From the NCBI GenBank assembly GCA_910575165.1, contig CAJTDS010000004.1, positions 124,001 to 188,000 on the forward strand: DNA of 64,000 nucleotides, given 5' to 3'. This DNA comes from Eggerthellaceae bacterium (GTDB lineage Bacteria; Actinomycetota; Coriobacteriia; Coriobacteriales; Eggerthellaceae). The notes under the pieces were generated by a model. It did no database searches and was not told the DNA's origin. It saw only the letters and a program-made list of their open reading frames with translations. This document shows, piece after piece, positions 18,855-27,072 of the stretch (its first letter is position 1; the number at the start of each line of letters is the position of its first letter). Made by a program: the position numbers and the translations under genes.

Positions 18855-19799
18855 ATGGCTTTCAATCACAAGCATCTGATCGACATCACGGAGTACTCCG
18901 CCGACGACATCATGACCATCCTGGAGACGGCCACGCGCTTCAAGGAGGTCAACGAGCGGCGCATCAAGCAGGTGCCCACGCTGAAGGGCGTCACCATCGT
19001 GAACATGTTCAACGAGCCCTCCACCCGCACCCGCTCCTCCTTCGAGATCGCCGAGAAGCGTCTTTCGGCCAACAGCCTGAACTTCGGCGGCAGCTCCACC
19101 TCCACCGTGAAGGGCGAGAGCCTGGTGGATACCGTGGAGACTCTGTGCTCCTACAAGGTCGACATGATCATCGTGCGCGACAAGCACGCCGGCGTGCCGC
19201 GCAAGATCGCCGACGTGTCCGGCGTGCACGTGATCGACGCCGGCGACGGCAAGCACCAGCATCCCACCCAGGCGCTGCTGGATCTGTACTCCATCTGGGA
19301 GCGCAAGGGCAAGCTGGACGGGCTCAAGGTGGGCGTCGTGGGCGATATTGGGCACTCCCGCGTGTGCGGCAGCCTCATCCCCGCGCTCAAGATCATGGGC
19401 TGCGAGGTGACGGTCATCGCGCCTCCCACCCTCATGCCCGCCCGACCCGACGTTCTGGGCGCCGACCACGTGACCAGCAACCTTGACGAAGCGCTGCCCG
19501 AGCTGGACGTGGTGTACATGCTGCGCATCCAGCGCGAGCGCCTGGAGGGGGCGCCCTACCCGAGCCTTCGCGAGTACAACCTGCTCTACGGCCTTACGCA
19601 GAAGCGCGAGCGCCTCATGAAGCCCGACGCGCTCATCTGCCACCCGGGTCCCATCAACCGCGGCGTCGAGCTGGACAGCTACATGGCCGACCATGCTCAG
19701 CGCTCGATCATCCTTGACCAGGTCTACGCGGGCATCCTCACCCGCATGGCCGCCCTGTACCTGCTGCTTGGAGGGAGCGAAGATGGCTTTGCTGCTTAA
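18855..19799 (+). CDS. pyrB: aspartate carbamoyltransferase catalytic subunit
   Basis: 314 residues. Carbamoyl-phosphate site NEPSTRTRSSFE near 50-61, KGES, and HQHPTQALLDLY; first committed step of pyrimidine synthesis, carbamoyl phosphate + aspartate. No pyrI regulatory subunit follows. GGTGAG 5-10 nt upstream. Its last 17 nt overlap the start of pyrC, so translation is coupled. Confidence 0.96.
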   Translation: MAFNHKHLIDITEYSADDIMTILETATRFKEVNERRIKQVPTLKGVTIVNMFNEPSTRTRSSFEIAEKRLSANSLNFGGSSTSTVKGESLVDTVETLCSYKVDMIIVRDKHAGVPRKIADVSGVHVIDAGDGKHQHPTQALLDLYSIWERKGKLDGLKVGVVGDIGHSRVCGSLIPALKIMGCEVTVIAPPTLMPARPDVLGADHVTSNLDEALPELDVVYMLRIQRERLEGAPYPSLREYNLLYGLTQKRERLMKPDALICHPGPINRGVELDSYMADHAQRSIILDQVYAGILTRMAALYLLLGGSEDGFAA

Positions 19800-21075
19800 G
19801 AACGCCCACTGCATCGACCCGCAGGCCGGCCTTGACGAGGTCTGCGAGATCCTCATCCGCGACGGCAAGATCGTGGAGGTGGGCCACAACCTGACCATGG
19901 AGAAGGGCGTGGAGCGCGACCTGGGGGGCAAGATCGTGCTTCCCGGATTGGTGGACATGCACGTGCATTTGCGCGAGCCCGGTTTCGAGCAGAAGGAGGA
20001 CATCGCCTCCGGAACCCGGGCGGCGGCCAAAGGCGGCTTCACGGCCGTGTGCGCCATGCCCAACACCCTGCCCGTCATCGACAACGCCGTGGGCGTGGAG
20101 TACGTGAAGGCGCGTGCCGCCGCCGTGGGCAAGTGCCGCGTGCACGTGGCCGGCGCCTGCACCCAGGGGCTTAAGGGCGAGACCCTGGCCGAGATGGGGG
20201 ACATGTTCAACCATGGCGCCGTGGCGTTCACCGACGACGGGCGTGGCGTGCAGGGCGCGGGCATGATGCGCCGCGTCATGGACTACGCCAGCCAGTTCGG
20301 CGTCACCGTGATGGCCCACTGCCAGGACGACGACCTGGTGGGGGAGGGCCAGGTGAACGAGGGCGTGGCCTCCACGCGCCTGGGCATGCTGGGTTGGCCG
20401 GCCGAGGGCGAGGAGCTCGAGATCGCCCGCGACATAGCCCTGTGCCGCCTGACCGGCTGCCCGCTGCACATCCAGCACGTGACCACCGCCCGCGGCCTGG
20501 ACATGGTGCGCGCCGCTAAGGCCGAGGGGCTGTCGGTCACCTGCGAGGTGACCCCGCACCACCTGTTCCTGACCGAGGAAGCCATCGGCGACGACTACAA
20601 CACCTCTCTGAAGGTGAACCCGCCGCTGCGCACCGCCGCCGACGCCGAGGCCCTGGTGGCCGGCGTGATGGACGGCACCGTGGACGCCATCGTCACCGAC
20701 CATGCGCCCCATACCGATTGGGAGAAGGACCGCGAGTTCGAGCTGGCGCCCTTCGGCATGATCGGCCTGGAGACATCTCTTTCCCTCGTGTACACGAATC
20801 TCGTGGCCACGGGCAAGATCGGCTGGGACCGCGTCGTGGAGCTCATGAGCGTGCGTCCGAACCAGATCCTCAACGTGGACACCGTGAGCATCGCGCCCGG
20901 CAGCACGGCCGACCTGACGGTGTTCGACCCCTCCGTGGAATGGGAGGTCACCCGCGAGGCGCTGACCTCGAAGTCCGGCAACTCGGGCTTCCTGGGCGCT
21001 CGGCTGACCGGCCGCGCCACCGACGTCTACGTGGGCGGCTATGCCACCTTGGAAGACGGCGTCATCTGCGAATAG
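19783..21075 (+). CDS. pyrC: dihydroorotase
   Basis: 430 residues, type I dihydroorotase. Metal ligands in DMHVHLREPG (about 59-68) and later His in MAHCQD and IQHVTTA, Asp in VTDHAPH. Cyclises carbamoyl aspartate to dihydroorotate. ATG 19783 has GGAGGGAGCG immediately upstream and overlaps pyrB by 17 nt. pyrD, pyrE and pyrF are not in this cluster; carAB is 8 kb away under the same type of control. Confidence 0.95.
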   Translation: MALLLKNAHCIDPQAGLDEVCEILIRDGKIVEVGHNLTMEKGVERDLGGKIVLPGLVDMHVHLREPGFEQKEDIASGTRAAAKGGFTAVCAMPNTLPVIDNAVGVEYVKARAAAVGKCRVHVAGACTQGLKGETLAEMGDMFNHGAVAFTDDGRGVQGAGMMRRVMDYASQFGVTVMAHCQDDDLVGEGQVNEGVASTRLGMLGWPAEGEELEIARDIALCRLTGCPLHIQHVTTARGLDMVRAAKAEGLSVTCEVTPHHLFLTEEAIGDDYNTSLKVNPPLRTAADAEALVAGVMDGTVDAIVTDHAPHTDWEKDREFELAPFGMIGLETSLSLVYTNLVATGKIGWDRVVELMSVRPNQILNVDTVSIAPGSTADLTVFDPSVEWEVTREALTSKSGNSGFLGARLTGRATDVYVGGYATLEDGVICE

Positions 21076-21243
21076 CGTCCGCCGCCGTACCGAAGCTTCC
21101 GACTGCGCCTCCGGCTCTTTGGCTGCCGGGGGCGCTTCCTTTCCCCGAACTTAGCTGCCGGCTAATGTTTCGGCCGGGCTTTTCGCCTAGGATTTCACCG
21201 ATATAGGGGCGTCGAGCGATGCCCTGCGGGAGAAAGGGAACCA

Positions 21244-21999
21244 ATGGAGAATCAGAGTCAGAGCAACCTGCACACTTCGGCCATGGCCGTGACAGCCCTT
21301 GTGCTGGGGATTATCGCCATCGTGAGCTCGTGGATGCCCATCATCAACAACTTCTCGTTTCTGCTGGCTATCCTGGGAACCATCTTTGCCATAGCGGGCC
21401 TGGTGGGAACCGTGCGCGGGAAGCGCAAGGGAAAGGGTCTGGCCGTAGCCGGGCTGGTGCTGGGCGTTGTCTCCTTCGCGGTAGTTCTCGTCACGCAGAG
21501 CGCCTATTCGGCCGCTATCGACGAGGTGTCGCAGTCGTACAGGACCTCCATTGCCTCTTCTAGCTCGTCGGCGGGGACCGACGGTTCGGCGCAGGGCGCT
21601 TCCGATGCGGCCCGGGGCGCTGGGGAAGACTACCAGAACCTGGCCGTGGGCACGGTCGTCGAGGACAGCAACGGCCTTTCGGTCAGTGTCGACTCGTTCC
21701 AGACGGGGGTCGAGATGAAGTACTCCGACAGCCCGCTCACGGTTATTGCGGTCACCTACGTCAACAACGGTTCGAAGGACGCGTCGTTCAATCCTTACGA
21801 TTGGAAGTGCCAGGACGCCAACGGAGTGCAGGGCGACCGAGCCTTCGTTATGGAAGGCGAGAACGAGCTTAGTTCCGGGAGCTTGGCGCCGGGCGGGACG
21901 GTGAGCGGCAATGTCTACTTCGAGGGGGAGGGCGTGCTGGCGCTGTATTATACGAATATGTTCAACGACGGCGCCGATGCGTCCTGGGTGCTCGAATAG
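21244..21999 (+). CDS. membrane protein with three N-terminal TM helices and DUF4352-like C-terminal domain
   Basis: 251 residues. Three hydrophobic helices (about 14-33, 36-56, 64-85) with a basic RGKRKGKG loop, resembling DUF4190; then a Ser/Ala/Gly-rich linker (about 100-125), and an all-beta C-terminal domain (LSVSVDSFQTG...YVNNGSKDASFNPYDWKCQDANG) resembling DUF4352, an immunoglobulin-like extracytoplasmic fold. Function unknown. GAGAAAGGGAACC precedes ATG 21244. Followed 26 nt later by the HTH gene, so it may be transcribed with it. Confidence 0.75.
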   Translation: MENQSQSNLHTSAMAVTALVLGIIAIVSSWMPIINNFSFLLAILGTIFAIAGLVGTVRGKRKGKGLAVAGLVLGVVSFAVVLVTQSAYSAAIDEVSQSYRTSIASSSSSAGTDGSAQGASDAARGAGEDYQNLAVGTVVEDSNGLSVSVDSFQTGVEMKYSDSPLTVIAVTYVNNGSKDASFNPYDWKCQDANGVQGDRAFVMEGENELSSGSLAPGGTVSGNVYFEGEGVLALYYTNMFNDGADASWVLE

Positions 22000-22025
22000 C
22001 GTTCTGGGAGCATGAGGAAGGAGCG

Positions 22026-22448
22026 ATGGTGACCGAACCGCTGACCGAGGACTTGCTTTCGGAGCTGCTCGTCTCCGACGACCCCGTGGCCTTCGCCGAG
22101 CGCAACGCCGTGGGGCATCGCAGTCTGTCGGGCTACCTGCAGCAGCTGCTCGACGAGAAAGGGCTGGCGCGCTCGCAGGTCATCCGCGACGCGGGGCTCA
22201 ACGAGACCTTCGGCTACCAGATATTCATGGGACAGCGCAACCCCTCGCGCAACAAGGTGCTGCAGATCGCCTTCGCCATGGGGCTTGACCTGCGGCAGGC
22301 CAACCGGGCCCTGCGGGCGGCCGGGGTAAGCGAGCTGTACTGCAAGGACCGTCGCGACGCCATCATCATATTCTGCCTGTCACGGGGCTGCTCGCTTCAG
22401 GACGTGCAGGAGGAGCTCTACCGCTTCGGCGAGGATACCATCTGCTAG
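22026..22448 (+). CDS. helix-turn-helix protein paired with a Ser/Thr kinase
   Basis: 140 residues, soluble. Residues about 36-95 look like an XRE-type HTH: LSGYLQQLLDEKGLARSQV then DAGLNETFGYQIFMGQRNPSRNKVLQIAFAMGLDL. The remainder (ALRAAGVSELYCKDRRDAIIIFCL...QDVQEELYRFGED) is helical. AGGAAGGAG precedes the ATG. The gene is separated from the downstream kinase by 237 nt containing a long inverted repeat (22538-22609). HTH-kinase pairs of this kind occur in gut Gram-positives; whether this protein binds DNA or is a kinase substrate is not known. Confidence 0.7.
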   Translation: MVTEPLTEDLLSELLVSDDPVAFAERNAVGHRSLSGYLQQLLDEKGLARSQVIRDAGLNETFGYQIFMGQRNPSRNKVLQIAFAMGLDLRQANRALRAAGVSELYCKDRRDAIIIFCLSRGCSLQDVQEELYRFGEDTIC

Positions 22449-22537
22449 GGCGCGCCAGGGATGCGCGGGCCTTGCGCGGGCGCCGAGCGGTCAGCGTGCT
22501 CTGCCGAAGCGCGGGGTCCGTGCGACTCGCGCCTTGC

Positions 22538-22609
22538 CGCCGAGCAGCGCATGCCGGGCAGGTTCGCACGCTTTTTCGCACCAACCTGCCCGGTATGCGC
22601 TGTTCGGTG
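22538..22609 (+). repeat. long inverted repeat, RNA-type hairpin between HTH gene and kinase
   Basis: Arms 22540-22564 and 22583-22607 are complementary over 25 nt; the only two non-Watson-Crick positions are G-U wobbles if transcribed, and pairing can extend 2 nt outward. Loop of 18 nt (22565-22582). No T run follows the distal arm on the + strand, so it is not a standard terminator. Confidence 0.85.
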
Positions 22610-22685
22610 CCTCCGGTGAGGCCGCAGCGATCGATGCGGGTGCTGCAGCCTGCGCGGCCGAGGGGGCATCTGCTATCATGGAACC

Positions 22686-24059
22686 ATGGAAAACGAGCTG
22701 AACCGATACTTGGACAATCTGGGCGGCGGCACCAGCTTTCGCGTGGAGGAGGTGCTCAAGGAGGGCGCCCTGGAAACCACCGAGCTGGTGTGGCTTATCG
22801 GACGCGGCGGGGACGAGACCGGCCCCTTCGTCCGCAAGACCATCGCGGACCATCCGGGCCTGGGGCAGGCCTACAGGCGCCTATTCGACGCCCAGCAACG
22901 GGGGCAGCGCTTTCTCTACCTGCCGCGGGTGGTTGATTGCCGCGAGGTCGCCGGCTCGCCGACGGTGGTCATGGAGTACGTGCGCGGCGTCACCTTGGCG
23001 CAGCTGATGGAAAGCCAGGGGTCGTCGCTGGAGCTTGCCCGCGGCGTGTTCTCCTTCATCTGCGACGGAGCCTCGGAGATGCACGAGCGCTTCTCGCCGC
23101 CGCTGATCCACCGCGACCTGAAGCCGGGCAACGTCATGGTCTCCGAAGGGGGCGTCACCCTCATAGACCTGGGCATAGCCCGCAACTTCTCCGAAGGGGC
23201 CCAGGCTGATACTTGCTGCTTCGGCACCCGGTCCTACGCGCCGCCCGAGCAGTTCGGCTTCGGCCAGACCGACGTGCGAAGCGACGTGTACGCCCTGGGA
23301 CTCATCCTGTTCTTCTGCCTGACCGGACGCGACCCGCTGCCGTCCGACCGAGACCGCATCTGGCGCGACCCGGCCGTCCCCGAACCGCTTCGGCAGGTGA
23401 TAGCCCGCGCGGCCGCCTTCGACCCTGCGCAGCGCTACGGATCGGCCGCCGAGCTGAAAAGCGCGTTTCTCGACGGCCTGCGCGCTCTTGAAGGCGCCGA
23501 CGGGCAGGCGTCGATCAGCGCGCAGGCCCCTCCGCCGCAAGGCGTTCCGTGGCCCGCTGCGGGCCAGTCGGCCGCTCCGACTCACGCTGCTGCGGGCCGT
23601 TCGGTCGCGTCCGACCGCGGTTACGCCCAGCCTTCTGCGACCAGTGCGCGAAGGGCTGCCGCGCCGGTCTCTTCGCTGAAGGAGACCGACGGTTCCGCGT
23701 CGGCGGGAAGGTTCTGGGCGGGGCGCTCCCTGGCGGCAGGCGTTCTGGTAGATGTCCTTCTGGCGCTGCTGGCCGTGTTCATCCTCTACATCGTCGTGGA
23801 CATGTCCGTCAACCCCTCTCCCGGCAGCTCCGCCTACGACGACCCGCTCCCCATGCGGTTCGTGGAGAATGCGACCATCGGGCTGTTCGTCATGATCTTG
23901 CCGCTCTACCTTGTTGCCGACAAGCGCTTGCTGTGCAGGTTGAGCCCTCTTTTCAGGCCTCTGACGATGCGGCAGGCGTGCTTGGCGCTGGCCGCCGGCT
24001 GGATCGCGACGCTCGCCGTGTTCATGGTTGTGACGATCGCCAGGCGCTCCATCTTGTGA
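22686..24059 (+). CDS. membrane-anchored serine/threonine protein kinase
   Basis: 457 residues. Kinase domain about 1-270: putative ATP Lys in FVRKTI, catalytic loop HRDLKPGNVM (about 142-151), DLG instead of DFG (about 160), FGTRSYAPPEQF activation/P+1 segment, DVYALGLILFFCLTGRDPLP. The glycine-rich loop is not recognisable. A Pro/Ala/Ser-rich linker (270-345) leads to three hydrophobic helices (about 349-371, 395-417, 432-453) with no extracellular sensor such as PASTA. A TATCAT box at 22674-22679 lies 6 nt before ATG and no ribosome site is visible, so it may be leaderless. Substrate unknown; the upstream HTH protein is the obvious candidate. Confidence 0.85.
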   Translation: MENELNRYLDNLGGGTSFRVEEVLKEGALETTELVWLIGRGGDETGPFVRKTIADHPGLGQAYRRLFDAQQRGQRFLYLPRVVDCREVAGSPTVVMEYVRGVTLAQLMESQGSSLELARGVFSFICDGASEMHERFSPPLIHRDLKPGNVMVSEGGVTLIDLGIARNFSEGAQADTCCFGTRSYAPPEQFGFGQTDVRSDVYALGLILFFCLTGRDPLPSDRDRIWRDPAVPEPLRQVIARAAAFDPAQRYGSAAELKSAFLDGLRALEGADGQASISAQAPPPQGVPWPAAGQSAAPTHAAAGRSVASDRGYAQPSATSARRAAAPVSSLKETDGSASAGRFWAGRSLAAGVLVDVLLALLAVFILYIVVDMSVNPSPGSSAYDDPLPMRFVENATIGLFVMILPLYLVADKRLLCRLSPLFRPLTMRQACLALAAGWIATLAVFMVVTIARRSIL

Positions 24060-24137
24060 TGGATGCTTTCTGCCGGTCGTGCCGCGGACTTTCCCGTCCG
24101 GGCTTTTGGTCTCATCGTGCGAAAGGAAGTGCATGCA

Positions 24138-24698
24138 ATGGCGAAGAAGGTAGCGATACTTATGGCGGAGGGCTTCGAGCCCGTGGAGCTGACGGCGCCG
24201 GCTGACGTGCTGCGCCGTGCGGGTGCGGAGGTGACCTGCGTGTCCGTTACGCCTACGGCCCTTGTCGAGGGTGCGCACGGGCTGATCCTGGTGCCCGATA
24301 CGAACCTTGACGCCGTCGACTTGTCGGGTTTCGACATGCTGGTGGTGCCGGGCGGCTCGGTAGGCGTCCAGAACCTGCTGGGCTGCGAGCCCCTTCTGCA
24401 AGCGATTCCCGCCTATGCTGCGGGCGAGGGCGGCAAGCTTCTGGGCGCCATCTGCGCGGGCCCCATGGTGCTCGATGCCGCCGGCGTGCTGGAGGGGCGC
24501 AAGGTCACCTGCTATCCCGGCTGCGAGGAGGGTTTTCCCGAAGGTGCCTACCAGGAGGTTATCGGCGTGGTGCGCGACGGCAACCTTGTCACGGCCAGCG
24601 GGCCCGGGCAGGCCATTGCGTTCGGGGGCGCGCTCGTGGATGCGCTCTTCGGCAAGGAGGCCGCCGACACCGTCATGGCCGGCATGTTGGCGAAATAG
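24138..24698 (+). CDS. DJ-1/PfpI family protein
   Basis: 186 residues. KKVAILMAEGFEPVEL at the N terminus and LLGAICAGPMVL with the nucleophile-elbow cysteine (about residue 103), ending in ALVDALFG; this is the YajL/ThiJ/DJ-1 type. Family members are proposed oxidative-stress chaperones or glyoxalase/deglycases; the exact activity cannot be inferred. GAAAGGAAG is 9 nt before ATG 24138. Convergent with the cytochrome gene, separated by a strong terminator. Confidence 0.87.
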   Translation: MAKKVAILMAEGFEPVELTAPADVLRRAGAEVTCVSVTPTALVEGAHGLILVPDTNLDAVDLSGFDMLVVPGGSVGVQNLLGCEPLLQAIPAYAAGEGGKLLGAICAGPMVLDAAGVLEGRKVTCYPGCEEGFPEGAYQEVIGVVRDGNLVTASGPGQAIAFGGALVDALFGKEAADTVMAGMLAK

Positions 24699-24754
24699 GC
24701 ACGATGCGGCCGCCATGCGCCGAAAGCGCATCGGACGGCCGCGAACATACGGGG

Positions 24755-24790
24755 CGCGCCCGCGGAAGGCATCTCCGCGGGCGCGTTCTC
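24755..24790 (+). terminator. terminator between convergent DJ-1 and cytochrome genes
   Basis: Perfect 12-bp stem CGCGCCCGCGGA (24755-24766) / TCCGCGGGCGCG (24774-24785), 7-nt loop, followed by TTCTCC; GC-rich enough to act in both directions. Confidence 0.7.
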
Positions 24791-25351
24791 CTATTTCCAC
24801 TCGTCGGGCATCGTGATGTCGCTGTGGCACTTCTGGCAGTACATGGTCGAGTCGTCGTGCATGAAGTGGCACGAGTAGCACTCGAGCATGCCCTGGTGGG
24901 AATCGTGCGGGTTGCGGGCAGTCCCCTGGTACCCGACGGTGGCCTCCTGGATCTGGGCCCAGTCCATGCCGTTGTCGGGGTTGCCGTCGTCGTGGCAGCG
25001 GAAGCAGAACTCCGTCGTCCCGAAGCGGCGGACCTTCATGGGGTCGTCGAAATTCCCCGTCAGCCAAGCCTGGGCTTCCGAAATCTGCTGGTCGAGCTTC
25101 GACTCGTGGCAGTCGAGACAGGTGTTGCCGTTGTCGCGATGGGCTGCCACCAGCAAGGAAGCGTCGTCGGAGTTGTACGACTCGACGTAGGGGTCCATCG
25201 GGCTGTGGCAGATGGCGTTGCAGAACGACGGGCTCTGATGCCAGGTGAAGAAGCCCGCTCCCGCCGCGACGAGGACGATGGCCGCCACGCCCAGGACGAT
25301 GGGCCAGCGCTTCCGGCGCCGCTTATCGTGCGGCTTTTTTTCGTCATCCAT
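24791..25351 (-). CDS. membrane-anchored multihaem c-type cytochrome (NapC/NirT-like)
   Basis: 186 residues. Basic N terminus, a single membrane anchor (about 17-36), then five haem-binding motifs: CNAICH at 44-49 (CX3CH, followed by SPM, the Met possibly a ligand as in NrfH), CLDCH 78-82, CFRCH 116-120, CYSCH 158-162 and CQKCH 172-176. It would pass electrons from the quinol pool to the extracytoplasmic flavoprotein encoded just upstream (60-nt gap). GGGAGGAT is the ribosome site. Resembles the cytochrome partner of Eggerthellaceae flavoprotein reductases (Cgr1 type). Confidence 0.88.
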   Translation of the reverse strand: MDDEKKPHDKRRRKRWPIVLGVAAIVLVAAGAGFFTWHQSPSFCNAICHSPMDPYVESYNSDDASLLVAAHRDNGNTCLDCHESKLDQQISEAQAWLTGNFDDPMKVRRFGTTEFCFRCHDDGNPDNGMDWAQIQEATVGYQGTARNPHDSHQGMLECYSCHFMHDDSTMYCQKCHSDITMPDEWK

Positions 25352-25411
25352 GTTCGTATCCTCCCGGTTCTCGTTCGGTCAGGTTCCGCGCGCTCGCCGA
25401 GGGCCGGCGCG

Positions 25412-26878
25412 CTAGGCGCTCGCCAGCTCGGCGATGCGCTCGCCGACGTACATGCCCGAAGCGTAGGCTGGCACCTGGTCGCAGCTGTAGTCGAACAGGC
25501 CCATGATGCCGGCGGCGAACACGTGGGGCACGACGTTGCCCTTCTCGTCGAGGCACTGGCAGTTGATGTCGGTCTTCAGGGCGCCCATGGTCTTGTAGCG
25601 CACGGGACGGTTGTTCATGCAGTAGTACGGCGGCTTGAGCTCCTGCAGCCACAGCTTGCGCTCGAACTTCGGGTCCTCGCCGGTGGCGCAGATCTGCTTG
25701 TACTCGTCGAAGGTGGCCTGCAGCTCGCTCAGGGGCACGTTCATGGTCTCGGCGAGCTCCTCGACGGTCTGGCAGGTGTGGATCTCGCCGCCGCCTGTGA
25801 GGATGCATTCGCGGTTTTGGCTGTTCATGAGCGTGTCGTCCCAGATGGACCACCAGTTGCCCGCGTTGCAGGCGAGGCATCCGGTGGCGGCGGCGTGCAC
25901 GGAGGTCTCGTTCATGAAGCGGCGGCCGTTCTGCAGGATGCTCAGCGACGGGCCGTACTGCTGGGCCACGAAGATGGCCTCGGAGTGGGCGTTGAGGTTC
26001 TTGTAGATGCTCATGGCCTCCTCGTCCCAGGCGATGCCCACGGTCTTGGCCAGCTTGAAGCCGTCGCCGTTGCCCGACGTGATGACGCAGCCGAGGTTCG
26101 TCCAGTTGGGAAGGTACTTCGCCACCATCTCCTGGTCGCTGATGAAGCCGCCGGTGGCCAGCACGATGTACTCGCCCTTGACGTCGGTGATCTCGCCGGT
26201 GAGCTCGTCGACGCAGCGAACGCCCACGACCTCGCCCGTCTCGTCGGTGATGAGCGAGGTCACGCGGTTCTCGAAGAAGAACTCGACGCCGATGCCGTCC
26301 AGGTTCTCCTTGATGGTGTCGAACAGCGGGCTGTTCTCGCATAGGCCGCCCTTGGGCAGCCACGTGGTCTCGTAGTTCTCGATCATCGGATCCCACTCGT
26401 AGTCGAACGCGTCGGCCAGCAGGTCCTGCGCCTTGCCGGTGTACTCGCTGATCTTCTCCGCCAGCTCCGGGAAGTTCTTCTTCTGGTTGAAGGCCTCCAT
26501 CTGCTCTTTCATGCCCCCTTCCCAGCTGAGCAGGCCGCGCTCGCGGGCGCCTATCTCGGAGCCGAACCAATTCTGCACGCCGGCGGAGTAGCGCGCCACG
26601 CCGCCGACCACGTTGTCGCGGTCGATGATGATGGTCGACAGCCCCGCCTTGGCGGTCTCGTAGCCGCACAGTACGCCGGCCGGCCCGGCGCCGACGATGA
26701 CCACCCGCGCCTCCTTCGCGAACGACACGGGCTGGTACCCTACGAGGAACCCTTCGCCCTCGCCGGCCGCCGCCTTCGCCGAATTCGACTGGCCCGCGGA
26801 ACATCCCGCGACGCTCGCGAGCGCGGTCCCGGTCGCGATGACGCCGGCCAGCTTGAAGAACTCTCTCCGTGATGCCAT
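25412..26878 (-). CDS. Tat-exported FAD-dependent reductase (fumarate reductase flavoprotein superfamily)
   Basis: 488 residues. Tat-type signal SRREFFKLAG then a hydrophobic run ending ASVAGC (possible lipobox), so exported and perhaps lipid-anchored. FAD dinucleotide motif VVIVGAGPAGVLCGYETAKAG near 58-78, VGGVARYSAG, EYIVLATGGF. The usual fumarate-reductase C-terminal GEVTGGVHGxNRLGGN stretch is replaced by AAGIMGLFDYSCDQVPAYASGMYVGERIAE, so the substrate is probably not fumarate. Cysteines cluster in TGCLACNAG and INCQC. GGAGGAGAGG precedes ATG. First gene of a two-gene unit with the cytochrome; divergent from the LuxR regulator, 194 nt apart. Confidence 0.88.
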   Translation of the reverse strand: MASRREFFKLAGVIATGTALASVAGCSAGQSNSAKAAAGEGEGFLVGYQPVSFAKEARVVIVGAGPAGVLCGYETAKAGLSTIIIDRDNVVGGVARYSAGVQNWFGSEIGARERGLLSWEGGMKEQMEAFNQKKNFPELAEKISEYTGKAQDLLADAFDYEWDPMIENYETTWLPKGGLCENSPLFDTIKENLDGIGVEFFFENRVTSLITDETGEVVGVRCVDELTGEITDVKGEYIVLATGGFISDQEMVAKYLPNWTNLGCVITSGNGDGFKLAKTVGIAWDEEAMSIYKNLNAHSEAIFVAQQYGPSLSILQNGRRFMNETSVHAAATGCLACNAGNWWSIWDDTLMNSQNRECILTGGGEIHTCQTVEELAETMNVPLSELQATFDEYKQICATGEDPKFERKLWLQELKPPYYCMNNRPVRYKTMGALKTDINCQCLDEKGNVVPHVFAAGIMGLFDYSCDQVPAYASGMYVGERIAELASA

Positions 26879-27072
26879 GGTTATTCCTCTCCTCCCGTTG
26901 CGACCCGCCCCCGATGGGCGGCTTCCGGGGCCGAACATACCGAAACGGCCGGGAGATGAGCCATCGTTTCGCGGTGGTAAGCCTTCGTCGGCGGGTATGA
27001 AATCGGGCGTACGCCTTCGCCGAACGGCCCCTTGCGGGCGCGGACGTCCGCCGCTTGTTGCATAATGGGGCA

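Noticed and set aside
24704-26344. 546-codon plus-strand frame opposite the cytochrome and flavoprotein
   Set aside because: The minus strand has five haem motifs and an FAD motif in normal frames; the plus frame is Val/His/Gly-rich shadow.
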